A stretch of 6,407 nt of DNA from Bacteroidota bacterium (GCA_021793635.1 JAJYSI010000207.1:1-6407), one strand, 5' to 3'; numbered from the stretch's first letter, positions 1 through 6,407 are shown. Translations and numbers: made by a program. The notes: generated by a model not told the origin, from the letters alone.

Positions 1-1158
1 AAAATGATATTGTGCTTGCTCGGGACTTAATCTTGAAATAGGAGGTAATACTCCGGAAGCATCGCAAGTTAAGAAAATAATATTTTTCGGATGCGACTGG
101 ACGTAACCACTTGTGACGATATTAGGGATAAAATCAAGCGGATAAGAAGCGCGAGTATTCTCAGTAATAGAATCTTCATTCAAATCAATTTTCCGTGTAA
201 TAGGGTCATAAACTACATTCTCAAGGATTGTTCCGAATCTCTTAGTAGTTGAAAATATTTCCGGCTCGCTTTCAGCTGAAAGCCTAATTACCTTAGCGTA
301 GCAACCTGCTTCAAAATTAAAAACTCCACGCGAACTCCATCCATGTTCATCATCTCCTATAAGTTGTCGCTTCGGATCAGCGCTTAAGGTTGTTTTGCCG
401 GTACCGCTTAAGCCAAAAAATATTGCAATGTCTCCTTCCTTCCCGACATTTGCCGAACAGTGCATCGGCAGCACATCCTTAAACGTCAACAAGAAGTTTA
501 GAACAGTGAAAATAGATTTTTTAATTTCACCTGCATAAAGAGAATTTGCGATGATTGCTGTTTTTGATTCGAAGTTTAGAATGATTCCAGTTTCAGTTCT
601 TGTACCGTCAATTTTAGGATCAACTTTAAAACCAGGCACTGCAATAACCGTGAACTCAGGAAGAAATTTTTTTAACTCATCCGGGTTATTGGTAGTGATG
701 AACATATTTCTGACAAATAAACTATGCCATGCTTTTTCTGTTATAATACGAATAGGCATACGGTATTCCGGGTCTGCTCCAACATAGCAATCCTGAACAA
801 ATAATTCTTCACCCTGAGCATAAGCTTCAATACGCGCCATGAGTGAATTAAATTTCTCCAAAGTGATTGGGCGGTTATGAACACCCCACCAAATTTTATT
901 ATCTGTGGATTCTTCTTTAACAATAAATTTATCAGCCGCTGCGCGTGCAGTATGCTTTCCGGTTTTAACAATAAGTGGTCCTTCACTTGCAATATGACCT
1001 TCATTGCGAAAAATTATTTCTTCATAAAGCGCAGAGTTCGGGAGATTCCAATAGACCCTATCAAGATAATTTAGACCATTGTTTGCCAAACCAAAGTCTG
1101 AAGCCAATTCTTTTGCTTCCTTGCTTGCGGGAGTGCTGAATTCTAAATATTTACTCAT
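1..1158 (-). CDS. pckA: ATP-dependent phosphoenolpyruvate carboxykinase, 3'-truncated by the window edge
   Basis: Cytosolic enzyme that converts oxaloacetate and ATP to phosphoenolpyruvate, CO2 and ADP, the entry step of gluconeogenesis. The 386 residues present cover the N-terminal domain and most of the nucleotide-binding core; the frame is still open at base 1. Seen in the translation: the kinase-1a P-loop GLSGTGKTT (residues 249-257, K255), the kinase-2 motif IGDDEHGWS with D269/D270, the metal-site K214 in AGEIKKS and H233 in PMHCSAN, and R336 in ENTRASYP. The last residues, LSPEQAQYHF, match the family's conserved SRL..(D/E)Q.QYHF. These positions run close to E. coli PckA (K213, H232, K254, D269, R333), a protein of about 540 residues, so roughly 150 residues should lie beyond the edge. 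Odd point: the substrate loop reads HTARAAADK where the family usually has TGRSPKDK; the arginine (R72) is kept. The ATG overlaps the upstream aminotransferase stop by 4 bases and has a Shine-Dalgarno, so the two are probably co-transcribed. Family assignment is very secure. Confidence 0.97.
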   Translation of the reverse strand, partial: MSKYLEFSTPASKEAKELASDFGLANNGLNYLDRVYWNLPNSALYEEIIFRNEGHIASEGPLIVKTGKHTARAAADKFIVKEESTDNKIWWGVHNRPITLEKFNSLMARIEAYAQGEELFVQDCYVGADPEYRMPIRIITEKAWHSLFVRNMFITTNNPDELKKFLPEFTVIAVPGFKVDPKIDGTRTETGIILNFESKTAIIANSLYAGEIKKSIFTVLNFLLTFKDVLPMHCSANVGKEGDIAIFFGLSGTGKTTLSADPKRQLIGDDEHGWSSRGVFNFEAGCYAKVIRLSAESEPEIFSTTKRFGTILENVVYDPITRKIDLNEDSITENTRASYPLDFIPNIVTSGYVQSHPKNIIFLTCDASGVLPPISRLSPEQAQYHF

Positions 1159-2372
1159 GACCAATTCCTCACTAATTTTCTTTCACCGATATAGAGTTCA
1201 TTTGGAGAATTGGGATCCAAAGCCCATTTCATTCTTTCAATACCCTCCGTTATTTCTTTTATACTTCCGCAATAGCTTAAGCGCAAATGTCCTTCCAAGC
1301 CGAACTCCGCTCCCGGAACGGTAAGCACCATAACCTTATCTATTAAAAATTCTGAAAGCTTATTTGAATTTTTTTCATAAGCGCTGAAGTCTGCAAAACA
1401 GTAAAATGTTCCATCCGGTTTAGAAACTTTCACTCCTTCAAAAGAATTGAGAAGATCCATCATCACATTCCTGTTATTTTCCAATGTTACTCGTAAATTT
1501 TCAACACTTGATTGAACTCCGTTAAGCGCACCAACCGCAGCTTTCTGCAGAAGAATTGAAGGACCGGAAGTTTGATGCCCCTGGATATTAGACATTGCTT
1601 CGATAACTTTTTTATTTCCTACCGCCCACCCAATCCTGAAGCCGGTCATTGCATATTGCTTAGAAACCCCGTTTATTAAAATAATTTTTGAGTTCTCTGA
1701 AAAATCTTTTGTGTAGTTGTAGCAGTTGATAGGTTTTTTCCCGTCAAAAATTAGGCGATGGTAAATATCATCCATAATTAAATAGAGGTCCCGTTTTTCA
1801 CAGAACTGCACAACATCAGAAATAAATTCTTCCGAGTACATTGCACCGGTAGGATTGTTAGGGCTATTGATAATGACAGCTCTTGTATAAGATCCGACAC
1901 GTTGTTCAATATCTTGAATTCGTGGATAAAAACTTCCGTCCTCCGGCAAAGCTGCAACGCCAATTGCTCCGCAAAGTTTAGCCATTTCAGGATAGCTAAC
2001 CCAATAGGGCGCTGGATAGACAACTTCTTCCTGAGGATTAAGAATTGCTTGAAGAGCAACCATAATCGCCTGCTTAGCACCGCCTGAAGCAATCACATTT
2101 TCAGGAGCAACTCTACGGTTATAAAATTCTTCTGTGTAATTAATGATTGCTTTTTTCAATGCCGGAATTCCGTCGGCAGGTGCATACCTAATTTCAGCAG
2201 TATTAAGATGAGCGGCTGTGGCTAATATCGCATCCATTGGAACTTTAGATTTCGGTTCGCCTCCGCCAAGGTGAATTACCGGTTCTCCTTTTTCCCGAAG
2301 TACAGCAGCTTTTTCGTTTAGCTTTAAAGTAGGTGAAGCGCTTATTGATTTTGCTATTTGACTTAAACTCAT
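1155..2372 (-). CDS. PLP-dependent class I aminotransferase, probably aspartate aminotransferase-like
   Basis: Complete 405-residue fold-type I aminotransferase, expected to be a cytosolic dimer moving an amino group between an amino acid and a 2-oxoacid. Visible features in order: GGGEPKSKVP (36-45, the N-terminal substrate loop), RYAPADGIPAL (62-72), GGAKQA (97-102, PLP phosphate contact), YW at 123-124 (ring stacking), NSPNNPTG (169-176, N173), DDIY (201-204, D201 to the PLP ring nitrogen and Y204 to its O3'), the Schiff-base lysine K238 in GVSKQYAMTGFRIGW, and the carboxylate-binding R364 in LRLSYC. Length and motifs fit subgroup Ib, which includes AspB-type enzymes. The loop GGGEPKSKVP departs from the usual GxGEPDFxTP, so substrate choice cannot be fixed from sequence alone. 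Its ATGA overlap with the carboxykinase gene supports an oxaloacetate-producing, aspartate-using role. AAGAGG 7 bases upstream supports the ATG at 2372-2370. Certain as an aminotransferase; aspartate specificity is inferred. Confidence 0.93.
   Translation of the reverse strand: MSLSQIAKSISASPTLKLNEKAAVLREKGEPVIHLGGGEPKSKVPMDAILATAAHLNTAEIRYAPADGIPALKKAIINYTEEFYNRRVAPENVIASGGAKQAIMVALQAILNPQEEVVYPAPYWVSYPEMAKLCGAIGVAALPEDGSFYPRIQDIEQRVGSYTRAVIINSPNNPTGAMYSEEFISDVVQFCEKRDLYLIMDDIYHRLIFDGKKPINCYNYTKDFSENSKIILINGVSKQYAMTGFRIGWAVGNKKVIEAMSNIQGHQTSGPSILLQKAAVGALNGVQSSVENLRVTLENNRNVMMDLLNSFEGVKVSKPDGTFYCFADFSAYEKNSNKLSEFLIDKVMVLTVPGAEFGLEGHLRLSYCGSIKEITEGIERMKWALDPNSPNELYIGERKLVRNWS
1166..1170 (-). 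promoter_or_regulatory. Ribosome binding site of pckA, inside the aminotransferase 3' end
   Basis: Read on the minus strand, GAGGA lies 7 bases before the ATG at 1158-1156. It sits within the last codons of the upstream aminotransferase, whose TGA (1157-1155) shares bases with this ATG in the arrangement ATGA. This supports the chosen carboxykinase start over an in-frame TTG two codons upstream and suggests translational coupling or re-initiation by terminating ribosomes. Confidence 0.65.
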
Positions 2373-2379
2373 TATTAAA

Positions 2380-2385
2380 CCTCTT
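2380..2385 (-). promoter_or_regulatory. Ribosome binding site of the aminotransferase gene
   Basis: On the minus strand AAGAGG is followed by a 7-base spacer and the ATG at 2372-2370. This is a near-ideal Shine-Dalgarno arrangement and fixes the start of the 405-residue protein. Confidence 0.65.
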
Positions 2386-2419
2386 AATATAAACCCGTTT
2401 TAATTTATTAATTTCATAT

Positions 2420-2456
2420 CAAAATTATTTACATGAGGAATAAGAATCAATGTCAA
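2420..2456 (-). promoter_or_regulatory. Candidate promoter(s) of the aminotransferase-pckA pair
   Basis: Two overlapping promoter readings are visible on the minus strand. The first is Bacteroidota-type: TTG at 2450-2448, 20 bases, then TAATTTTG at 2427-2420, an exact fit to the TAnnTTTG -7 consensus. The second is a sigma-70-like reading: a perfect TTGACA (2456-2451), a 17-base spacer, and a weaker TGTAAA (2433-2428). Either would start transcription about 35 to 50 bases before the aminotransferase ATG. The signals are read directly from sequence; use in the cell is inferred. AT-rich DNA yields chance matches, so confidence is moderate. Confidence 0.45.
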
Positions 2457-2467
2457 TTACATTAATT
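2445..2467. promoter_or_regulatory. Imperfect dyad, candidate operator in the divergent intergenic region
   Basis: AATCAATGT, a 5-base spacer CAATT, then ACATTAATT: 8 of 9 arm positions are complementary. The dyad covers the -35/-33 element of the minus-strand promoter candidate and lies about 40 bases before the start of the plus-strand transporter gene, where a bound dimeric regulator could affect both genes. I recognise no specific regulator family for it. Because the DNA is very AT-rich, a chance dyad is quite possible. Confidence 0.25.
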
Positions 2468-2507
2468 TTTCATTATTTTATCACTCAATTTCAAAATCTT
2501 CTTGGTA

Positions 2508-3359
2508 ATGTCAAAATCATTAAAGAAAGCGGCAAGCCTGACACTTGCAGTAAATATTTTTTTGTTTTTTATTAAAGCGTTTGCAGGAATAATATCAAAT
2601 TCAATTGCAGTTATTTCAGACGCTATTAATTCACTTACCGATATTATCGCCAGCGGCGCTATAATGTATAGCGTAAAAGTTTCTTTGAAAAAGCCGGATA
2701 GTGACCATCAGTTTGGGCACAATGCCGCTCAACCTATTGCGGTTTTCTTAATAGCCCTTTTTACTGCCATTGTTGGGATAAATCTGATTGAAGAGTCGAT
2801 AAAGAGAATATTAACTCCATACCAAACTCACATTTCTGTTTTCGTATATGTAATTCTTTTTGTTACAATATTCGTAAAATTTTTACTTACAAGATATCAA
2901 TCGAGAATAGGCAAAACTTTTAGAAGCCCCGCATTAAAAGCCGGCGCTGTAGATAGCTTAAACGACGTTCTTGCCTCATCACTTTCCATAATTGGAATAT
3001 TTGGGGTTCAAATGGGATTGCCTTACGTGGATGGTATTGCAGGGATAATTATTGCAACATTTATTTTAAGATCAGGCTACCAAATAGCAAAAGAAAATAT
3101 TGACTATTTAATGGGAAGAGCGGCAGATGAAAATCTTATTTTAGAAATTGCAAACACAGCATTAAAGATTGAGGGCGTAATAGGATTAAATGAATTAAAA
3201 TCTCATTATGTAGGAAATAAATTTCACATAGAAATACATATAGACGTCGATAAAACTGTTACAACCGAAACCTCCCATAAAATAGGCTTGGAAGTACAAA
3301 ATGCAATTGCTGACTTACCGGAGATTAGCAAAGTTTTTGTTCACATCGACCCGGTCTAA
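2508..3359 (+). CDS. Cation diffusion facilitator (CDF) family divalent metal efflux transporter, possibly Mn-type
   Basis: Inner-membrane metal/proton antiporter of 283 residues, close to the roughly 300 of FieF/YiiP. Six hydrophobic segments are visible (about residues 10-30, 33-55, 75-95, 109-127, 150-168, 172-189), then a soluble C-terminal domain (about 200-283). Transmembrane site A: NSLTD in segment 2 (N41, D45) and DSLND in segment 5 (D149, D153). FieF has D/D and H/D at these places, and Zn-type members keep a histidine in segment 5, so this N/D plus D/D set resembles Mn-exporting CDFs. The segment 2-3 loop DSDHQFGH (H67, H71) matches the FieF site-B region. The cytoplasmic domain keeps H244, H257, H279 and D281, as in IHID and VHIDP, which resemble the dinuclear dimer-site ligands. 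The ATG at 2508 is preferred; a TTG two codons earlier (2502) is an alternative, and neither has a clear Shine-Dalgarno. The stop overlaps that of the convergent DUF4175 gene by 4 bases. The family is certain; the metal is inferred. Confidence 0.93.
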   Translation: MSKSLKKAASLTLAVNIFLFFIKAFAGIISNSIAVISDAINSLTDIIASGAIMYSVKVSLKKPDSDHQFGHNAAQPIAVFLIALFTAIVGINLIEESIKRILTPYQTHISVFVYVILFVTIFVKFLLTRYQSRIGKTFRSPALKAGAVDSLNDVLASSLSIIGIFGVQMGLPYVDGIAGIIIATFILRSGYQIAKENIDYLMGRAADENLILEIANTALKIEGVIGLNELKSHYVGNKFHIEIHIDVDKTVTTETSHKIGLEVQNAIADLPEISKVFVHIDPV

Positions 3360-6300
3360 TTTTTTACATTCTCCTTTTGTAACGCCTCATAATATTTTTT
3401 TATTAAATCTTCATAATCTTTTTTGTAGCCTTCTTGAGCGGCTTTATTTAATTCATCTTTAATTTTGTTAATATCTTTCTGGTTGGATAGATTGAGTTCT
3501 GACGGAGACTGGCGGGCTTCGTCTTTTCCTGCGATTGATTCCCTTTTATTCTCAAAATCCCTTTCGTTGATAGACCGCTGCGCATCAAGCAAACGTGAAA
3601 GAATATGCTCCTGCTGTTGGACTGTCTTTTCATTTAAGTTGTCTGAGTTTAGATTTTTTACTATCTCTTGCATTTTCTTTGCGATATCGTTAAGATCTGC
3701 GGGAATTTTTTTTGTTTCTCCAGATTTTTGTGCTTCTTTATTTAACTGCTCAAGAGATTTCCTTAACATTTCCTGTTGCTGCGCAATTTTTTGTAACTCT
3801 GCTTGTTGTTGTGCAGATAAATTTCCGCTCATCTCTTTTTGCAACATCTGTGTTAAATTATTCAAACTCATTTGTTGCCCCGACATTTGTTGAAGCTGCT
3901 GCATCAAAGACATCATACCACCACCCTGCCCACTGCCTTTCATCATTGATTCCATACTGTTTTTCATCATCTCGGCGGCTTCATTAAGCGATGCCATAGC
4001 TTTATTCTGGCTATTTGCAGATTGATTGGCGTTCCGGTTCTGCATTCCCTGCATTGATTGTTTCATCTCATTTTGCGCATCGCCTAAAGATTTCCCCATT
4101 TCCGGAGTAATAGAAAAAGTCTTTTGCGAAAGAGATGACATCTGCTGCATAACTTTATCAAGATTACTTTGTATTTCCTTTTGCTCGCGGGCATTTTTAT
4201 CAAACGAAGAACTATTCGGATTCATATTTTCAGTTTGCTTTTGCAATTGCTCCTGATCTTTAGACAGCGTTAGAAGATTATTAGTAATTTTCATCATATC
4301 TTTAAAAGCCTGCATTTGGCTTTGCTGTGCCATTGATTTCTGAAGCTGCTGCATTTGCTGTTTCATCTGATTCATATTTTCGGAAATCTGAGATTGATTT
4401 TGTTCAGCCTGCTGCATACTACTTTGCTTTATATCTTGAGAAGCTTTCTCCGAAGTTTCCAGATTTTGCTGTTTGTTAAATTGATCTTTCAATTTAGCAA
4501 GCTGATCTTTAGGCATATCTTTCAACTCGTCCATTTTCTTTGAGAGCTCGTCCAGTTGCTTTGACATCTCTTTCAAATCCTGCGAAATTTCATCTTGCTT
4601 ATTACTTAGCTGATTTTTCTGACCCTGGTTTGATTCGCTGCTGTTTTTAGTATCATTCTTTAATTCATTTTGATCTTTGGTTATTTGTTCAGTCCGTTTT
4701 ACCAATTCATCCATTTTCTGTTCTATTTGTATTTTCTTAAGAAGATTCATAGTTCTCTCAATGCTATTTTTAAATTGATCTTCGTTAAACTTCATATTTT
4801 CCATAGCATCTTGAGTTTGCTTCCGGTTCATATTTTGCAAGATATCTTGAAGCTTCTCCATTGCTTTCTTTAAATCGTCGTTTGCAATTTGATCAAACAA
4901 CTTTTGCAGTTCCATATATTTCTGAAGTGTTTCTTTTGAAATAAGATTATTTTGTTGGAGGTTCTGCTGCATTTTTTCCAAGTTCTTCCCAACATCATTA
5001 ACCTTGTCTTGAAGCTTTTTAAATTGGTCAACCGCTTGCTGAACTTTTTGTTTCTCCTGCCAGGAAATATCCTTTTTATCTTGTTTAAGTTCCTGGCTAA
5101 TGTTGTCCATTTTTTGTTTAAGATCTTTTGCATCCTTTAATGTTTGATTGAGGTTTTGTTCACTTTCGTTTTGAGTTTTATCAGCATTAGTTAATAATTC
5201 ATTTAAGGAAGGAACGCGCACAGTAAAAGAGGGTGACTTAGCTGATTTTGGTCCGCTAACATTATCGTTATCAAATACCTCCATATAATAAGTAACTATA
5301 TCGTCGGCTGATAAATTAAGGGAAGACAAATTCCAAATGTAATTTACTTCTTGCTCGATTTGATTTTTGTTAATAGGAATTTCAATGGTTTTATATTCTT
5401 TATCTGGTTTTTCATTTTTAGATGAAGAGAGCTTGAAATGTAGGAGTAATTTCGTAAATCCATAATCGTCTGAAATTTTTGTGTCAAATGGAAGGCGATT
5501 ATCATTAGCTAACAAGACATCCTTATCAGGAGCAATAATTTCAATAGTGGGATAGGCATCATATAAAGCCTTAATATTATAATTTATAGGAGAAAGGTTT
5601 TTATTATTACTTTCATCAGTTAATATTATTCTGTAATTATTGTCCTTATTAACTCTAAATCTTCCTTTTGCTAAGAAACCGGCCGCGACTAATTTTGTCA
5701 TTGTAGAATCATCAAATTCAACATGTGCCGCTTTTAACTCATTAGTTGAAGAGATACTCAAATCGACATAACTTCCTAGCAGTGCAGTTATGTTTCCATT
5801 ATCTTTTTGTTTAATCGGAGCAATCTTTGAGTATGGGGGTGAAGTAATGCTCACATCAAGTGTTTTGATTATAGGGCGATTTATAACATCAATAGAATAT
5901 TCATCGCTTTTAATTTTCTCAGCAGCAGCATAATACTTAAAAGAATTGCGTACAGCGGGCATAATGAATTTAAATACTCCACTGGAATCGGAATAAAGCT
6001 GCTGGTTATGAAAATTTGTTTGATCATTTTCCTTAATGGCTAAAAAAACCTTTGGAGGAATTACTCCGCTTACTTTAACTAAAATAGAAATGTTATCACC
6101 CTTAGTTACTTGAGAATTGCCGGGTGACACAAATAAGGAGAATTTTGGAGGAGGTATGAACTCCTTGTTATAATTTAGCAAACGAAAAGAAGCTGTTCGA
6201 ATATTGGGTATCAATAAAAATAAGATAACAGAAAAAAGGAATACACCTCCGACATACAGAAGATATTTTTTGGTTTTACTGAAGTTTACAATACTCTCAA

Positions 6301-6407
6301 ATTTAATTTCCTTAGTTTTGTTATAAACGTTTTGGAATGAAGCATCAATTAAAGATTGGGAATAATAATTCTTATTTTTTTGTCCAGAAACAATCTGCAT
6401 CGCATTT
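3356..6407 (-). CDS. DUF4175-family large membrane-anchored coiled-coil protein, 5' end outside the window
   Basis: At least 1016 residues; function unknown. Numbering from the first in-window ATG (6400): one transmembrane helix (about 46-64), beta-rich Ig-like extracytoplasmic domains (about 85-395), then some 600 residues of predicted coiled coil very rich in Q, K, M, N and E. Family hallmarks as I know them are present: LLNYNKEF (74-81), DDYGF (311-315), YYMEVFDNDNVSGPKSAKSP (371-390), RVPSLNEL (395-402), a G/M-rich patch GSGQGGGMM (822-830), and the C-terminal signature ILSRLLDAQRS (933-943) with ERDFENKRES (946-955). The frame stays open to the right edge (AAT GCG before that ATG). Homologues usually have about 100-150 more N-terminal residues including a transmembrane hairpin, so this ATG is almost certainly internal. 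It ends at a TAG overlapping the CDF stop. The role may be envelope organisation or scaffolding, but that is speculation. Family assignment rests on recall of motifs, not a search. Confidence 0.85.
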   Translation of the reverse strand, partial: NAMQIVSGQKNKNYYSQSLIDASFQNVYNKTKEIKFESIVNFSKTKKYLLYVGGVFLFSVILFLLIPNIRTASFRLLNYNKEFIPPPKFSLFVSPGNSQVTKGDNISILVKVSGVIPPKVFLAIKENDQTNFHNQQLYSDSSGVFKFIMPAVRNSFKYYAAAEKIKSDEYSIDVINRPIIKTLDVSITSPPYSKIAPIKQKDNGNITALLGSYVDLSISSTNELKAAHVEFDDSTMTKLVAAGFLAKGRFRVNKDNNYRIILTDESNNKNLSPINYNIKALYDAYPTIEIIAPDKDVLLANDNRLPFDTKISDDYGFTKLLLHFKLSSSKNEKPDKEYKTIEIPINKNQIEQEVNYIWNLSSLNLSADDIVTYYMEVFDNDNVSGPKSAKSPSFTVRVPSLNELLTNADKTQNESEQNLNQTLKDAKDLKQKMDNISQELKQDKKDISWQEKQKVQQAVDQFKKLQDKVNDVGKNLEKMQQNLQQNNLISKETLQKYMELQKLFDQIANDDLKKAMEKLQDILQNMNRKQTQDAMENMKFNEDQFKNSIERTMNLLKKIQIEQKMDELVKRTEQITKDQNELKNDTKNSSESNQGQKNQLSNKQDEISQDLKEMSKQLDELSKKMDELKDMPKDQLAKLKDQFNKQQNLETSEKASQDIKQSSMQQAEQNQSQISENMNQMKQQMQQLQKSMAQQSQMQAFKDMMKITNNLLTLSKDQEQLQKQTENMNPNSSSFDKNAREQKEIQSNLDKVMQQMSSLSQKTFSITPEMGKSLGDAQNEMKQSMQGMQNRNANQSANSQNKAMASLNEAAEMMKNSMESMMKGSGQGGGMMSLMQQLQQMSGQQMSLNNLTQMLQKEMSGNLSAQQQAELQKIAQQQEMLRKSLEQLNKEAQKSGETKKIPADLNDIAKKMQEIVKNLNSDNLNEKTVQQQEHILSRLLDAQRSINERDFENKRESIAGKDEARQSPSELNLSNQKDINKIKDELNKAAQEGYKKDYEDLIKKYYEALQKENVKN

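Larger units (their letters stand above)
2373..2507. other. Divergent intergenic region, 135 bases
   Basis: Very AT-rich spacer between the minus-strand aminotransferase and the plus-strand CDF transporter. It contains the promoter candidate and dyad listed separately. For the plus-strand transporter I see no clear promoter and no good Shine-Dalgarno: the bases before its ATG are CTTCTTGGTA. I found no riboswitch-like fold, terminator or small open frame here. Confidence 0.8.

Noticed and set aside
551..1074. Short frames on both strands within the carboxykinase gene (551-787 plus, 741-1004 minus, 877-1074 plus)
   Set aside because: They overlap the well-supported PEP carboxykinase coding sequence in other frames and show no motifs.
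1778..2092. 104-codon minus-strand frame inside the aminotransferase
   Set aside because: It is an alternative frame of a gene whose own frame contains intact PLP-binding motifs across this stretch.
2400..2411. TTAAT/ATTAA short dyad in the aminotransferase leader
   Set aside because: Five-base A/T-only arms in very AT-rich DNA are expected by chance; there is no G+C stem or T-tract to suggest a terminator.
2373..2507. Possible Mn-responsive riboswitch before the CDF gene
   Set aside because: The leader is at most about 135 bases, very AT-rich, and has no paired G+C helices or conserved loop pattern that I can identify.
3465..3893. 142-codon open frame on the plus strand with many cysteines, serines and phenylalanines
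   Set aside because: It lies wholly antisense to the conserved C-terminal part of the DUF4175 gene. Its composition is what the reverse of Q/K/M/E-rich codons gives, and it shows no recognisable domain.
3891..4400. Possible nucleotide repeats from recurring CTGCTGCAT/TTGCTG-like words
   Set aside because: They come from recurrent Gln and Met codons in the coiled coil. The spacing is irregular and there is no tandem unit, so this is low complexity rather than a repeat array or CRISPR.
4355..5140. Several plus-strand hydrophobic frames (4355-4543, 4670-4873, 4952-5140) resembling small membrane proteins
   Set aside because: They are the antisense of lysine- and glutamine-rich coiled-coil coding, which reads as Leu/Phe/Ile. 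They have no ribosome binding sites and no independent support.

Overview
The window reads as an AT-rich segment (low G+C by eye) of a bacterial chromosome, most likely from the FCB group (Bacteroidota/Ignavibacteriota/Chlorobiota). Three things point that way. A very large DUF4175-type membrane/coiled-coil protein is present, a family typical of Bacteroidota-like genomes. The shared intergenic region holds a promoter-like TTG-N20-TAATTTTG, which fits the Bacteroidota -33/-7 consensus. The coding style is also AT-rich. I lean towards an Ignavibacteria-like organism, but this is inference and no marker gene settles it.

Layout: positions 1-1158 (minus) hold the N-terminal 386 residues of an ATP-dependent phosphoenolpyruvate carboxykinase; its C-terminus lies beyond the left edge. 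Directly upstream on the same strand, overlapping by 4 bases (ATGA), is a complete class I PLP-dependent aminotransferase (1155-2372). A 135-base divergent intergenic region (2373-2507) carries a candidate promoter for this pair and an imperfect dyad over its upstream element. On the plus strand, 2508-3359 encodes a cation diffusion facilitator (CDF) efflux transporter whose transmembrane metal site reads N/D plus D/D, more like Mn-type than Zn-type members. Its stop overlaps, tail to tail, the stop of a huge minus-strand DUF4175-family gene (3356 to beyond 6407). The 5' end of that gene lies outside the window.

Functional picture: the aminotransferase and carboxykinase form a natural two-step unit. 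If the aminotransferase acts on aspartate, it makes oxaloacetate, which the carboxykinase converts to phosphoenolpyruvate for gluconeogenesis. The CDF transporter and the DUF4175 protein look functionally unrelated to that pair. There is no RNA gene, mobile element, CRISPR array, phage or defence island, and no stretch over 300 bases without a gene. I do not see a clear new biological system. The most open questions are the role of the Q/K/M-rich DUF4175 coiled-coil protein, the metal specificity of the CDF protein, and an unusual substrate-loop sequence in the carboxykinase.
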